Of a DNA stretch of 59,285 nucleotides, positions 17,212-26,969 are shown piece by piece (position 1 is the stretch's first letter; each line of letters starts with the position of its first letter). The position numbers and the translations under genes are program-made. The DNA is taken from NCBI GenBank assembly GCA_018268955.1, contig JAFDVO010000002.1, positions 1 through 59,285 on the forward strand, written 5' to 3'. Origin of the DNA: Acidobacteriota bacterium (GTDB lineage: Bacteria; Acidobacteriota; Vicinamibacteria; Vicinamibacterales; CAVVIG01). The notes beneath the pieces are model-generated. The model saw nothing but the letters and a program-made list of their open reading frames with translations, made no database searches and was not told where the DNA came from.

Positions 17212-18477
17212 ATGAAGGACGAAACGCTTGCAGTTCACGCCGGGTACAAGACCGACCCCACCACGAAGTCGGTCGCGGTGCCGATCTACCAGACGGTGGC
17301 CTACGAGTTCGACAACGCGCAGCACGGCGCGGACCTGTTCAACCTGGCGGTGCCGGGCAACATCTACACGCGCATCATGAACCCGACGCAGGACGTGCTC
17401 GAGCAGCGCGTCGCTGCGCTCGAGGGCGGCATCGCAAGCCTGGCCCTCAGCTCTGGCCAGTCAGCCATCACGTACGCCATCCTCACGATCGCCCGTGCGG
17501 GCAACAACGTCGTCTCGGTCCCGCAGCTGTACGGCGGCACCTACACGCTGTTTGCGCATCAGCTCCCCTCGATGGGGATCGACGTGCGGTTCGCGAAGAG
17601 CGACAGCGCCGCCGACCTCGAGACGCTGATCGACGACAAGACGGTGGCGGTCTACTGCGAGACGATCGGTAATCCTGCCGGCAACATCCCGGACCTGGAG
17701 GCCATCACGGCGATGGCGCACCGTCACGGCGTCGCGGTGATCGTCGACAACACCGTCCCCACGCCGGTCCTGCTCAAGCCGATCACCTACGGCGCCGACA
17801 TCGTCGTCCACTCGCTGACGAAGTACATGGGCGGTCATGGGACGTCCATCGGCGGCATCATCGTGGACTCGGGCAAGTTCCCGTGGGCGGAGCAGAAGGC
17901 GCGCTATCCGATGCTGAGCACGCCGGAACCGGCGTACCACGGGGTGGTCTACACCGAGGCGCTCGGACCAGCCGCGTTCATCGGCCGTGCGCGTACGGTG
18001 CCGCTGCGCAACATGGGCTCGGCGATCAGCCCGTTCAACGCGTTCCTGTTCATCCAGGGCATTGAAACACTGGCGCTGCGCATGGAGCGTCACGTCTCCA
18101 ACGCGCTTGCGGTGGCGCAGTATCTCGAGAAGCACCCGAAGGTGAATGCGGTGCAGTACGCCGGGTTGCCCTCGTCGCCCTACTACCAGCTCGCGCAGAA
18201 GTACACGGGCGGCAAGCCGTCGGCGCTGCTGACGTTCACGATCAAGGGGGGCTTCGAGGCGGGCGTGAAGTTCTACGACGCGCTCAAGATCTTCAAGCGC
18301 CTGGTGAACATCGGCGACGCCAAGTCGCTCGCGGCACACCCTGCGTCCACCACGCACCGCCAGATGACCGATGAGGAGCAGCGCGCGGCTGGCGTCACGC
18401 CTGACCTCATCCGGCTGTGCGTCGGCATCGAGGCCATCGACGACATCATCGAAGACCTGTCCCAGGCGCTCGGCTAG
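17212..18477 (+). CDS. metY: O-acetylhomoserine sulfhydrylase (PLP-dependent)
   Basis: A 421 aa Cys/Met metabolism PLP enzyme that makes homocysteine from O-acetylhomoserine and sulfide. It has the N-terminal 'ETLAVHAGY', the PLP phosphate-binding GQSAITYAIL, the cofactor Asp in VIVDNTVPTP, and the Schiff-base Lys in SLTKYMGGHG. The C-terminal 'KIFKRLVNIGDAKSLAAHPASTTHRQM' is diagnostic of MetY/CysD-type enzymes. The ATG at 17212 follows AGAGAGG at about 10 nt. Together with metA it gives direct sulfhydrylation rather than transsulfuration. Confidence 0.93.
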   Translation: MKDETLAVHAGYKTDPTTKSVAVPIYQTVAYEFDNAQHGADLFNLAVPGNIYTRIMNPTQDVLEQRVAALEGGIASLALSSGQSAITYAILTIARAGNNVVSVPQLYGGTYTLFAHQLPSMGIDVRFAKSDSAADLETLIDDKTVAVYCETIGNPAGNIPDLEAITAMAHRHGVAVIVDNTVPTPVLLKPITYGADIVVHSLTKYMGGHGTSIGGIIVDSGKFPWAEQKARYPMLSTPEPAYHGVVYTEALGPAAFIGRARTVPLRNMGSAISPFNAFLFIQGIETLALRMERHVSNALAVAQYLEKHPKVNAVQYAGLPSSPYYQLAQKYTGGKPSALLTFTIKGGFEAGVKFYDALKIFKRLVNIGDAKSLAAHPASTTHRQMTDEEQRAAGVTPDLIRLCVGIEAIDDIIEDLSQALG

Positions 18478-18505
18478 CACTCCGCGCCTGACGAACTGCG
18501 AACCG

Positions 18506-18547
18506 GGAAGTCAGAACTCAGAAGTCCACCTCGGAGTTCTGACTTCC
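18506..18547. terminator. Perfect 14 bp inverted repeat after metY (R11)
   Basis: GGAAGTCAGAACTC (18506-18519) pairs with GAGTTCTGACTTCC (18534-18547) over a 14 nt loop, 29 nt after the metY stop. There is no T-tract. The arm resembles the R11 sequences at 44701-44720 and 54652-54672, so it may be a repeat element as well as a terminator. Confidence 0.55.
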
Positions 18548-18590
18548 ATTTCGCCGCCCGCCCTCGACCTCTGCCGTCCTCTGTCCTCCG

Positions 18591-18652
18591 CCTCCAACCT
18601 CCAACCTCCAACCTCGAACCTCCAACCTCGAACCTCCAATCTCCAACCTCCG
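18591..18652. repeat. R6 heptamer array (CTCCAAC)
   Basis: About nine CTCCAAC/CTCGAAC heptamers. It is the only array of this unit in the window and lies about 30 bp before the TAGAAT box of the CocE gene. Confidence 0.8.
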
Positions 18653-18683
18653 CCCCATTCCCCCTCCCCTTCGCGTGTGTGCC

Positions 18684-18689
18684 TAGAAT
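18684..18689 (+). promoter_or_regulatory. TAGAAT -10 box, leaderless start
   Basis: It lies 5 nt upstream of the ATG at 18695; there is no Shine-Dalgarno. Confidence 0.45.
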
Positions 18690-18694
18690 GCGGT

Positions 18695-20644
18695 ATGGCA
18701 CGTCTATCCGCACTCATCCGTAACACTGCGCTGCTCGTTCCTCTACTGCTTCTGCTCCTTCCGACACTCGGCGTCGCGCAGACCTTCCCGACGACCCCCG
18801 ACATCGGCGCCCGCTTCACGACACCCGCAGCGGCGAACGATTACGTCAAGCGGGTCGAGATGGTCCCGATGCGCGACGGTGTTCGGCTCTACACCGTGAT
18901 CGTCGTTCCCAGCGGCGCGCGGAACGCGCCGATCCTGCTGACGCGAACGCCCTACAACGCGGCGGGTCGCGCCTCGCGTGCCGAGTCGACCCGTATGGTC
19001 GGCATGCTGCCGCAGGGCGACGAGGTCTTCGCGGCCGACGGGTACATTCGCGTGTTCCAGGATGTCCGTGGCAAGTACGGCTCGGAGGGCGATTACGTGA
19101 TGACGCGGCCGCTCATCGGACCGCTCAACACGACGACGGTGGATCACTCCACGGACGCGTGGGACACCATCGAGTGGCTGACGAAGCACGTGCCCGAGTC
19201 GAACGGGCGCGTCGGCATGCTCGGCAGCTCATACGAGGGCTTCACCGTCGTGATGGCGCTCGTCAACCCGCACCCGGCCCTGAAGGTCGCCGCGCCGATG
19301 AGCCCGATGGTCGACGGGTGGATGGGCGACGACTGGTTCCATTACGGCGCCTATCGCCAGAACAACGTCGACTACATCGCGTCGCAAACGGCCGCGCGCG
19401 GCAGCGGCGTCAGGCTGCCGCGCCACGGCTTCGACGACTACGACAACTTCCTCCGGGCGGGCTCGCTCGGTGCCTGGGCGCGCGAGGCGGGACTCGAGGC
19501 GCTGCCCTTCTGGCGCAAGACGATCGAGCACCCCGCCTACGACAGCTTCTGGAAGGAACAGGCGCTCGACCGCGTGATGGCCAACCAGCCCCTGAAGGTT
19601 CCGACCATGTGGATTCAGGGGATCTGGGATCAGGAGGACATGTGGGGCGGCATCCACAGCTACCTGGCCGTTGAGCCGAAGGACACGACGAACACCATGA
19701 ACTACCTCGTGATGGGGCCGTGGCGGCACAGCGGCGTCAACTACGAGGGGTACTCGCTCGGCCCACTCAAGTGGGAGGGGGACACGGCGCTGCAGTTCCG
19801 CCGCGATGTGCTCAAGCCGTTCTTCGACCAGTACCTGAAGACCGATGGCCGCACGGCCGACACGCCGCCGGTCCTCTTCTACAACACTGGCGAGAACCGC
19901 TGGGATCGGCTGCCGCGGTGGCCGCTGGCGTGTGACGCGGGCTGCGGGGCGACGTCGAAGCCGCTCTACCTGACGCCCGGCGGAGGCCTGTCGTTCACAG
20001 CCCCGACCGGTACGGACGCGGCGGGGACACGTGCTTACGACGAATACGTGTCGGACCCGGCCAATCCGGTCCCCTACGTGCCACGGCCGGTCAGCTTCGC
20101 GAACGGCGACATCTGGCGGCAGTGGCTGCTGCTCGATCAGCGTACTGTGGCAACCGGTCGGCCGGACGTCGTGTCCTACATGACCGAGCCGCTCACCGAG
20201 GCGGTCCGCATCAGCGGCCCGCCGGTGGTGAACCTCGTCGCGTCAACGACAGGAACGGACAGCGACTGGGTCGTGAAGCTGATTGATGTGTATCCGGACG
20301 AAAACGTCAGTCGCCCCGAGATGGGCGGCTACCAGCTCGGCATCGCCATGGACATCTTTCGCGGCCGTTATCGAGAGAGCTTCGAGACGCCGAAGCCGGT
20401 CGCGTCGGGGACGCCGCTGACCTACAGGTTCGGGCTGCCGCAGGCGAACCACGTCTTCCTGCCTGGCCACCGGATCATGGTACAGATCCAGTCCACGTGG
20501 TTCCCGCTCTACGATCGGAACCCGCAGACCTTCGTGCCGAACATCTTCCTGGCGAAGCCAGAGGACTACCGCAAGGCGACCCAGCGCATCTACCACGCGC
20601 CGGGGACGCTGACGTTCATCAGTCTGCCGGTGGTGCCGCGGTAA
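18695..20644 (+). CDS. CocE/NonD-family secreted hydrolase
   Basis: A 649 aa exported serine hydrolase of the X-Pro dipeptidyl-peptidase / cocaine esterase / alpha-amino-acid ester hydrolase class. A signal peptide with a Leu-rich core (LVPLLLLLLPTLG) is followed by the alpha/beta hydrolase domain with the oxyanion Tyr region LLTRTPYN. The nucleophile Ser179 lies in GSSYEG, an acid is likely in IQGIWDQED, and the catalytic His is in GPWRHSG. The jelly-roll C-terminal domain includes 'GHRIMVQIQSTWFPLYDRNPQT'. Likely substrates are peptides or esters in the periplasm. Its 3' end overlaps the convergent SDR gene by 26 bp. Confidence 0.9.
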   Translation: MARLSALIRNTALLVPLLLLLLPTLGVAQTFPTTPDIGARFTTPAAANDYVKRVEMVPMRDGVRLYTVIVVPSGARNAPILLTRTPYNAAGRASRAESTRMVGMLPQGDEVFAADGYIRVFQDVRGKYGSEGDYVMTRPLIGPLNTTTVDHSTDAWDTIEWLTKHVPESNGRVGMLGSSYEGFTVVMALVNPHPALKVAAPMSPMVDGWMGDDWFHYGAYRQNNVDYIASQTAARGSGVRLPRHGFDDYDNFLRAGSLGAWAREAGLEALPFWRKTIEHPAYDSFWKEQALDRVMANQPLKVPTMWIQGIWDQEDMWGGIHSYLAVEPKDTTNTMNYLVMGPWRHSGVNYEGYSLGPLKWEGDTALQFRRDVLKPFFDQYLKTDGRTADTPPVLFYNTGENRWDRLPRWPLACDAGCGATSKPLYLTPGGGLSFTAPTGTDAAGTRAYDEYVSDPANPVPYVPRPVSFANGDIWRQWLLLDQRTVATGRPDVVSYMTEPLTEAVRISGPPVVNLVASTTGTDSDWVVKLIDVYPDENVSRPEMGGYQLGIAMDIFRGRYRESFETPKPVASGTPLTYRFGLPQANHVFLPGHRIMVQIQSTWFPLYDRNPQTFVPNIFLAKPEDYRKATQRIYHAPGTLTFISLPVVPR

Positions 20645-21395
20645 TTGAAGCCTCCGGGTCCTCACCGAGGTGCCCGAAGTAGTCGAGCACCATCTGCCGG
20701 GCGCCGGCGCGTGTGTACACGTCCGGCTTCCGGCTCCTGATCACCGACACGATGACGTCCGCAACCGCTTCCGGAGGCTGCCCCTGTGGCAGCGTCCGGG
20801 AGTCGGTCCCGCCGTGCCGTGCCCGCAGGCCGAACTCGGTGTACACGACACCCGGTGAGACAAGCGAGAACTGGATGTCCGGGTGCGTCTGCTTCACTTC
20901 CTCGCGGAAGTTGGCGGTGAGCGCGTTCAGGAAGTGCTTGGCGCCGTTGTAGGCGGAGCGGTAGAGCGCGAACGGGATGCGCCCGAGCATCGACGAGATG
21001 TTGATGACGTGCCCGCGGCCGCGGGCCCTGAAGTGCGGCAGCACCTCCTGCATGCCGTACAGCGCCGACTTGACGTTGATCCGGACCATCTCGTCGATGT
21101 CCTCATCCGTCAGCTCGGTTGGCAGCCGCGTGATCCCCTGGCCGACGTTGTTCACCCACACGTCGATGTGGCCGAAGTGCGCGATCGTGTCCTGCACCAC
21201 GCGGGTCACGTCCGCGCGGACGGTCATGTCTGCCACCATCGGGACGGCAGTGGCCCCGCATCGTCCCGCCACCTCCTGCAGCGCCTCTGCTCGCCTGGCC
21301 ACGAGCACCACCGACGCGCCTTCCCGCGCGAGCTGTTCAGCCAGCACCGCGCCGATCCCGGTGCTCGCCCCTGTCACGACAACGACGATGTCCAT
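20619..21395 (-). CDS. Classical short-chain dehydrogenase/reductase
   Basis: A 258 aa NAD(P)-dependent oxidoreductase. The cofactor motif TGASTGIG is at residues 8-15, the structural NNVG at 82-85, and the active site is Ser135/136, Tyr149 and Lys153 in YNGAK. Arg residues after the second beta strand (VARRAEA) favour NADPH. The substrate is not predictable. The C-terminal tail (from about 225) encodes 'VYTRAGARQMVLDYFGHL' and extends 26 bp into the convergent CocE gene. A TAAGAT box 6 nt before the ATG with no Shine-Dalgarno suggests a leaderless transcript. Confidence 0.9.
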   Translation of the reverse strand: MDIVVVVTGASTGIGAVLAEQLAREGASVVLVARRAEALQEVAGRCGATAVPMVADMTVRADVTRVVQDTIAHFGHIDVWVNNVGQGITRLPTELTDEDIDEMVRINVKSALYGMQEVLPHFRARGRGHVINISSMLGRIPFALYRSAYNGAKHFLNALTANFREEVKQTHPDIQFSLVSPGVVYTEFGLRARHGGTDSRTLPQGQPPEAVADVIVSVIRSRKPDVYTRAGARQMVLDYFGHLGEDPEASITAAPPAD

Positions 21396-21401
21396 GGCGC
21401 C

Positions 21402-21407
21402 ATCTTA
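21402..21407 (-). promoter_or_regulatory. TAAGAT -10 box, leaderless start
   Basis: On the minus strand, 6 nt before the SDR start codon, with no Shine-Dalgarno. Confidence 0.45.
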
Positions 21408-21410
21408 GAG

Positions 21411-21456
21411 CCCGTTTCAACGCTCCACCACGGAGTTCACTGAGAACACGGAGCCA
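21411..21456. repeat. R8 element (copy 2)
   Basis: It contains the 22 bp core (21414-21435) identical to copy 1, followed by the fuller run TTCACTGAGAACACGGAG. Confidence 0.75.
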
Positions 21457-21502
21457 GACGGTTGCCGAACGATTCCGGATGGCAGCCAGGAGTCGACATC
21501 GC

Positions 21503-21532
21503 CCGGGGCCAGGAGCCGAGAGCCTGCAGCCA
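21503..21532. repeat. Degenerate R4-like repeats
   Basis: GGGGCCAGGAGCCGAGAGCC and flanking units resemble AGAGCCC heptamers; they precede the helicase promoter. Confidence 0.4.
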
Positions 21533-21540
21533 GTAAGTGG

Positions 21541-21546
21541 TACAAC
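21541..21546 (+). promoter_or_regulatory. TACAAC -10 box, leaderless start
   Basis: It lies 6 nt upstream of the helicase GTG at 21553, with no Shine-Dalgarno. Confidence 0.4.
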
Positions 21547-21552
21547 AGAACC

Positions 21553-24114
21553 GTGTCCGCCAGCCTCGTCGACCTCCTCAACGACGCGCAGTGGGATCCG
21601 ACGACGGACCGGCTGCTCGATTACTTCCTGAAGTACACGACCCGCCGCAACCTCGCGCTGTATCCGGCGCAGGAGGAGGCGATCCTCGAGCTGCTCGACG
21701 GCAAGAACGTCATCCTGAACACGCCGACCGGCTCAGGGAAGTCGCTGGTGGCGTCCGCGCTCATCTTTGCGGCGCTGGCCCGTGGCAAGCGGGCGGTCTA
21801 CACCTGTCCAATCAAGGCGCTCGTCAACGAGAAGTGGATGGCGCTCTGTCGCGAGTTCGGGCCGGACCTCGTTGGGCTGTCCACAGGCGACGCGTCGGTC
21901 AATCGCGATGCGCCGGTCCTGTGTTGCACCGCGGAGGTGCTCGCCAACATCGCGTTGCGCGAAGGGCCGGACGCGCCGTTCGACGACGTGGTGATGGACG
22001 AGTTCCATTACTACGCGGACCGCGACCGTGGCGTGGCGTGGCAGGTGCCGCTGCTGACGATGACGCAGTCGCGGTTCCTGCTGATGTCGGCGACGCTGGG
22101 CGACACGCGGTTCTTCGAGGAGGCGGTCACACGACTGAACGGGAAGCCGACCGTCACGATCAAGTCCGGCGAACGGCCTGTTCCGCTGGAGTACTCGTAC
22201 TCGGAAGTGCCGCTGGCGCACGCGATTGAGCAGCTCGTTGCCGAGCGCAAGACGCCCGCGTACATCGTCCATTTCACGCAGGCGGACGCCGCATCCAGCG
22301 CGCAGGACTTCACGAGCCTGAAGATCTGCACGAAGGAGGAGAAGGCCGAGATTGCGGCCCGCATCGCCGACTTCCAGTTCACCAGCCCGTACGGGTCCGA
22401 CGTCCGCAAGTGGCTGCGGCACGGCATCGGCCTGCACCACGCGGGCCTGCTCCCGAAGTATCGCGTGCTGGTGGAGCAGCTCGCGCAGACCGGGCTGCTG
22501 AAAATCATCTGCGGCACCGACACGCTCGGCGCCGGAATCAACGTGCCGATCCGGACGGTGCTCTTCACGCGCCTGTGCAAGTTCGACGGCCAGAAGACGG
22601 CGATCCTGAGCGCGCGCGACTTCCATCAGATTGCGGGCCGGGCCGGGCGCAAGGGGTACGACGATCGCGGCTACGTGGTGGTGCAGGCGCCGGAGCACGT
22701 CATCGAGAACGCCAAGCTGAAGGAGAAGGCCGCGCGCGACGGCAAGAAGGTGACGTTGAGGCGTCCGCCCGAGCACAACTTCGTGAACTGGGACGCGCAG
22801 ACCTTCACGCGTCTGACGAACGCGCAGCCGGAGCAGCTGGTCTCACGCTTCCAGGTTACGCACGGGATGCTGCTGAACGTGCTGAGCCGCCACGGCGACG
22901 GCTGCCGCGCGATGCAGCGGCTCGTGCGGGACAGCCACGAATCCGACGTGGCCAAGAAGGCGCATCGGCGGCGCGCGTGGCAGCTGTTCCGCGCGCTCGT
23001 CACTCGGCGCGTTGTCGAGTTCATCCCCAAGACGGAGAGCGGCGCGAAGCTGCGGGTCAACGTGGACCTGCAGGACGACTTCTCGATGGACCAGGCGCTG
23101 TCGCTCTACCTGATCGAGACGCTGCCGCTGCTGGAGGTGGAGTCGCCGGAGTATGCCTTCGACGTCCTCACGCTCGTCGAGTCGATCCTCGAGAATCCGG
23201 AGCTGATCCTGCGTCGGCAGCTCGATCGCCTGAAGGACCGCATGATCGCGCAGTGGAAGTCCGAAGGCATGGAGTACGAGCAGCGGATGGAGGAGCTGGA
23301 GAAGCTCGAGTACCCAAAGCCGCTGCGCGATTTCGTCTACGCCACCTTCAACGCCTTTGCGGATCGGCATCCCTGGGTGGGGGAGGAGAACATCCGCCCG
23401 AAGTCGATCGCACGCGAGATGTACGAGAACTACCGGTCGTTTGCAGAGTATGTCCTCGAGTACGAGCTGCAGCGATCGGAGGGCCTGCTGCTGCGCCACC
23501 TCAACAGCGTTTACAAGGTCCTGAGCCAGACGGTGCCTGACGGCGTGAAGACCGACGAGGTGCGCGAGATGGAGCTCTACTTCGCCACGTTGCTCCGCGG
23601 CGTCGACTCGAGCCTCGAGGACGAGTGGGAGCGGATGCGCGACCCCGCGTACCAGCCGCTCGGACGCCGGGAACCCCGACGCGCGCAGGCGGCCCCAGGA
23701 GAGAGTACCGACACTGCGCCCGACGTCACGCGCGACGAGAAGGCCTTCACGGCTCTCGTGCGCACCCGGATCTTCACATTCCTCCGGGCATGGAGCATCG
23801 GGAACGTCAGCGCGGCGCTCGACGCGCTCGATGGCCACGCGGCAGAGCAGCCCTGGGATGCGGACCGGTTGAAGGCTGCATTGGAAGAGTACCGGATCGA
23901 GCATCCGTACCTGCGGTTCGATCCGGAAGCGCGCAACCTGCGGCACACCCACGTGACCCGGACGTCGAACGGGCGTCGCTGGCGCGTCCAGCAGGTCCTC
24001 GTCGACCCCGAACTGCACAACGACTGGATGGGGGGCTTTGACGTGGACCTCGACGCGTCGCGGGACGCAGGCCGCCCGCTCCTCCACCTCGTCAGCCTCG
24101 GACCCATCGCGTAG
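21553..24114 (+). CDS. Ski2-like DExH RNA helicase with DUF3516 C-terminus
   Basis: An 853 aa superfamily 2 helicase. Walker A is TPTGSGKS with Lys63, motif II is DEFH (a DExH box), motif III is MSATL, and motif VI is [10 protein letters not shown]. The long C-terminal region, with many charged helices, matches the bacterial DUF3516 helicases related to Ski2/Mtr4. It probably unwinds structured RNA, for example in decay or ribosome assembly; this is inference from the family. Translation starts at a GTG with a TACAAC box 6 nt upstream. It stands as a single gene between an SDR and a protease pair. Confidence 0.9.
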   Translation: MSASLVDLLNDAQWDPTTDRLLDYFLKYTTRRNLALYPAQEEAILELLDGKNVILNTPTGSGKSLVASALIFAALARGKRAVYTCPIKALVNEKWMALCREFGPDLVGLSTGDASVNRDAPVLCCTAEVLANIALREGPDAPFDDVVMDEFHYYADRDRGVAWQVPLLTMTQSRFLLMSATLGDTRFFEEAVTRLNGKPTVTIKSGERPVPLEYSYSEVPLAHAIEQLVAERKTPAYIVHFTQADAASSAQDFTSLKICTKEEKAEIAARIADFQFTSPYGSDVRKWLRHGIGLHHAGLLPKYRVLVEQLAQTGLLKIICGTDTLGAGINVPIRTVLFTRLCKFDGQKTAILSARDFHQIAGRAGRKGYDDRGYVVVQAPEHVIENAKLKEKAARDGKKVTLRRPPEHNFVNWDAQTFTRLTNAQPEQLVSRFQVTHGMLLNVLSRHGDGCRAMQRLVRDSHESDVAKKAHRRRAWQLFRALVTRRVVEFIPKTESGAKLRVNVDLQDDFSMDQALSLYLIETLPLLEVESPEYAFDVLTLVESILENPELILRRQLDRLKDRMIAQWKSEGMEYEQRMEELEKLEYPKPLRDFVYATFNAFADRHPWVGEENIRPKSIAREMYENYRSFAEYVLEYELQRSEGLLLRHLNSVYKVLSQTVPDGVKTDEVREMELYFATLLRGVDSSLEDEWERMRDPAYQPLGRREPRRAQAAPGESTDTAPDVTRDEKAFTALVRTRIFTFLRAWSIGNVSAALDALDGHAAEQPWDADRLKAALEEYRIEHPYLRFDPEARNLRHTHVTRTSNGRRWRVQQVLVDPELHNDWMGGFDVDLDASRDAGRPLLHLVSLGPIA

Positions 24115-24153
24115 CACACCGAATAAAGTCGTCACGGCCCCGAGGCAGCCCAC

Positions 24154-24159
24154 TATGAT
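24154..24159 (+). promoter_or_regulatory. TATGAT candidate -10 box
   Basis: It lies 77 nt upstream of the GTG at 24237 and would give a normal leader containing the strong ribosome binding site GAAGGAGGAG. The 24115-24236 spacer carries no repeat array. Confidence 0.35.
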
Positions 24160-24236
24160 GCGCGGGTCTGCGCCCGGCCGGTCGCCGGTCGCGTTCCGCA
24201 GGAGAAGGACATCCGACACCTGCGAAGGAGGAGACC

Positions 24237-24695
24237 GTGACTGACAGGTTCACCAAGAGTGTTCGACCGGAACGGACCACGCGATCCCGGCGGCTGCTGG
24301 GCGTGTGCCTGGCTGTCGCGTGCAGCGTTGCCGCGGGGCCATCACTCCATGCGCAGGGCGTGGGCAGGGGCCGGCAGGAGCTGGTCGCCAAGCTGACCGG
24401 TAAGCCGGTGAAGGTCGACGAGCGCACGCGCCGGCGACGAGCCATCTCGGAAGACGAAGCGACAGTGCTCGTCGACCAGATCGCGCGGCTCACCGCGCCG
24501 GCAACGCCGGCAGGCAGCCCACAGGCGCTGTCCAAGGGCGGGTTGATGCTGCGCCTGTCGGACCACGGCGCGGGGCACGTCCTCGTGTCGCGGCCCAACG
24601 AGGACGGCACCACCTCCGTGCGGTGCGTGACGAGTGCCGCTGAAGCCGTGGACTTCCTGTCCGGCGACCTGGACGAAGCGTTCCCCTTGCAGTAG
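24237..24695 (+). CDS. Small secreted protein paired with PA-domain protease
   Basis: A 152 aa protein with a Sec signal (RRLLGVCLAVACSVAAG, cleavage near LHAQG). The mature part is polar, with a middle region 'RAISEDEATVLVDQIARL' and a C-terminal 'GHVLVSRPNEDGTTSVRCVTSAAEAVDFL' that looks like a small beta-alpha domain. I do not recognise a named family. The GTG at 24237 has GGAGGAG just upstream. It ends 9 bp before the metalloprotease and probably shares its mRNA, so an inhibitor, chaperone or partner role is possible but not shown. Confidence 0.65.
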   Translation: MTDRFTKSVRPERTTRSRRLLGVCLAVACSVAAGPSLHAQGVGRGRQELVAKLTGKPVKVDERTRRRRAISEDEATVLVDQIARLTAPATPAGSPQALSKGGLMLRLSDHGAGHVLVSRPNEDGTTSVRCVTSAAEAVDFLSGDLDEAFPLQ

Positions 24696-24704
24696 GAGGC
24701 GACC

Positions 24705-26369
24705 ATGCAGATGTTCCGTACAGTTCCGTACGCACTTCGCGGCCTGCTGCTCCTCCTCCTCACGTTCTGCCTCCCCTCGTTCGCGGCCGCCGCTGCGCGC
24801 ATCGTGGTGGTTCCCGCCGACGACCCAGGCGAAGGCTTCAACGACCCGACGCCCGCCACACCGATCGGCGGCAACACCGGCACGACACGCGGAGCCCAGC
24901 GGCTGATCGCATTCCAGCACGCGGCTGACCGGTGGGGCGCGATGCTCGACTCGAACGTCACCATCTACGTCGTCGCCTCATTCGATCCGCTCGGGCCGAA
25001 CGTTCTCGGCCAGGCAGGGACGACGTACATCTTCAGTGACTTCACCGGTGCACCGGGGTTCCCCGGCGCGGCGTTCCCCGGCACGTGGTACCACAGCGCG
25101 CTCGCCGACAAGCGCGCGGGCGAAGACCTGGTACCTGGCGATGCCGATATCGTGGCGCAGTTCAGCAGCGACGCGAACTGGTACTTCGGCCTCGACAACC
25201 AGCATGGCGCGCAGACGGACCTCGTCGCCGTCGTGATGCACGAACTCGCGCACGGCCTGGGCTTCGCGAACTTCGTGAACGAAGGCACCGGTGCCAACTT
25301 TGCCGGTCAGACCGACGTGTACTCGCAGTTCACACTCGACTCGACCACGGGCGCGATCGTCGCGAACCTGGCGACGAACACCGATCGGAAGGCGGCGCTG
25401 GCCAAGGTGGACAAGGTCGTGTGGTCAGGGTCGGCCGTCGGCGACGCAGTGCCGTACGTCCTGAAGTTCGGGCGGCCCGAGCTGAACATCACGGCGCCGG
25501 CGGCGCTCGCTGATGCCTACCGCGTCGGCACCGCGTCTTTCGGCCCTCCACTGAGCTCGCCGGGGCTGGCAGGCAGCGTCGTGCTCGCGAACGACGGGGT
25601 CGGCATCGGGAGCGACGCGTGCACGCCGATTGCGGCCGGCACGCTCGCTGGCAAGATCGCGCTGGTCGACCGCGGCACCTGCACCTTCGTCGTCAAGGCG
25701 GCGGTCGTTCAGGCTGCTGGCGCGATTGGCCTGCTCGTCGCCAACAATGCGGCAGCCGACCCGCCGCCCGGACTGGGCGGGGTAGACCCGACGATTGCGA
25801 TTCCGAGCGCGATGATCAGCCAGGCCCTTGGTGCCGCGATAAAGGCCCAACTCGCATCGTCGACGGCGGTGACGGTGACGCTCGGCGTCGATCTGTCGCA
25901 GCGTGCGGGGGCAGACCCCCTGGACCGCGCGCAGTTGTACGCGACCAACCCGTACCAGCCCGGGTCCTCGATCTCGCACTTCGACAACATCGCGTTCCGC
26001 AACCAGCTGATGGAGCCGGCGATCAACCCGGACCTCACGCACGAGGTGATTCCGCCGTACGACCTGACGCTGCTCGAGATGCGCGACGTCGGCTGGTTCC
26101 CTGACGCGAACGTCGATGGCACACCCGACGCATCGTTCGCCTACGGAGCCTGCAGCACGCGGGTGCCGAACACGCAGCTCTCCAACGGAGCGATGCTGAC
26201 GGATCAGGCGCGCGTGTGGTACCGCGACTGCGCGGATGGCGCACGCAACCACGGCCAGTTCGTGAGCTGCGTGGCCCACACGACGAACGCCGCCGTGAAG
26301 GCGTCGCTGATCACCGGCGCGCAGAAAGGGGCAGTGCAGCAGTGTGCCGCGCAGGCATCGGTGCCGTAG
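24705..26369 (+). CDS. Secreted zinc metalloprotease with inserted PA domain
   Basis: A 554 aa exported protein. After the signal peptide comes a peptidase-like domain with the zinc-binding VMHELAHGLGF (His179, Glu180, His183). A protease-associated (PA) domain, residues about 270-390, is recognised from 'AGKIALVDRGTCTFVVKAAVVQAAGAIGLLVANN'. The sequence then returns to the catalytic fold with 'PAINPDLTHEVIPPYDLTLLEMRDVGW'. PA insertions usually gate substrate access. Cys pairs in the C-terminus may form disulfides. The ATG has GGAGG 5 nt upstream and it is translationally close to the small partner gene. Confidence 0.85.
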   Translation: MQMFRTVPYALRGLLLLLLTFCLPSFAAAAARIVVVPADDPGEGFNDPTPATPIGGNTGTTRGAQRLIAFQHAADRWGAMLDSNVTIYVVASFDPLGPNVLGQAGTTYIFSDFTGAPGFPGAAFPGTWYHSALADKRAGEDLVPGDADIVAQFSSDANWYFGLDNQHGAQTDLVAVVMHELAHGLGFANFVNEGTGANFAGQTDVYSQFTLDSTTGAIVANLATNTDRKAALAKVDKVVWSGSAVGDAVPYVLKFGRPELNITAPAALADAYRVGTASFGPPLSSPGLAGSVVLANDGVGIGSDACTPIAAGTLAGKIALVDRGTCTFVVKAAVVQAAGAIGLLVANNAAADPPPGLGGVDPTIAIPSAMISQALGAAIKAQLASSTAVTVTLGVDLSQRAGADPLDRAQLYATNPYQPGSSISHFDNIAFRNQLMEPAINPDLTHEVIPPYDLTLLEMRDVGWFPDANVDGTPDASFAYGACSTRVPNTQLSNGAMLTDQARVWYRDCADGARNHGQFVSCVAHTTNAAVKASLITGAQKGAVQQCAAQASVP

Positions 26370-26492
26370 TCGGCGACTGACGGCTGACCGGGCGCGCGTC
26401 CGCGTGACGGGCGTCCGGTCACCGACCCAGGCCATGTCCCGACGCTTGGGACCTCTGCGCACGGCGTGTGGCGCGGCCAGCGACGCGCGCGC

Positions 26493-26969
26493 TTACACGC
26501 CGAACTGCCGCAGGTGATGATCCAGGTGGCGGTACTGCAGCCGGCCCCAGGCCGGGCCGTCCAGCCGGCCGAACGCGGCATGCTCGGGCCAGCGTCCGGC
26601 GACATCGCGGCGAGCGAAGCGCTCGATCGCGTCCCGCAACGCCGAGAGCTCATCTCCCCAGTGCGTCGGGACCCGTGCCGTGAGTTCGGGAGCCGTCGGC
26701 GCGCCTTTCGGCCAGGGCAGCCAGTAGACGATGAGTGCGTTCAGCGGCCACACACGCAGCGGACCACGGACGGGGGCGACCGGCACTTCGCCCAGCCCGG
26801 CACGAAGGGCATCGGTTACGTGCGTCACCATGCGGGGCGCGTCGAGCGATCCCCACAGGGGACGCGCGTCGGGCGAGAGCCGGTCGAAGCGGGCCAGCAG
26901 GCCGGCGCGATCCTGAGGGGTCCAGAGCGTCTGCACCAGCGCATTGTAGAACCTGTTCCTGCGCGCCAT
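26493..26969 (-). CDS. DUF1569/DinB-like protein
   Basis: About 158 aa, with a helical pattern 'TPQDRAGLLARFDRLSPDARPLWGSLDAPRMVTHVTDALRAGLGE' and a C-terminal 'RHLDHHLRQFGV' that resemble the DUF1569 branch of the DinB/YfiT-like four-helix family. The His residues in MVTHV and RHLDHH are plausible metal ligands. The function is unknown; relatives include thiol-dependent metalloenzymes. The ATG at 26969 is used here; an ATG at 26981 is equally possible, as neither has a clear ribosome binding site. It diverges from the small membrane protein gene. Confidence 0.7.
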   Translation of the reverse strand: MARRNRFYNALVQTLWTPQDRAGLLARFDRLSPDARPLWGSLDAPRMVTHVTDALRAGLGEVPVAPVRGPLRVWPLNALIVYWLPWPKGAPTAPELTARVPTHWGDELSALRDAIERFARRDVAGRWPEHAAFGRLDGPAWGRLQYRHLDHHLRQFGV

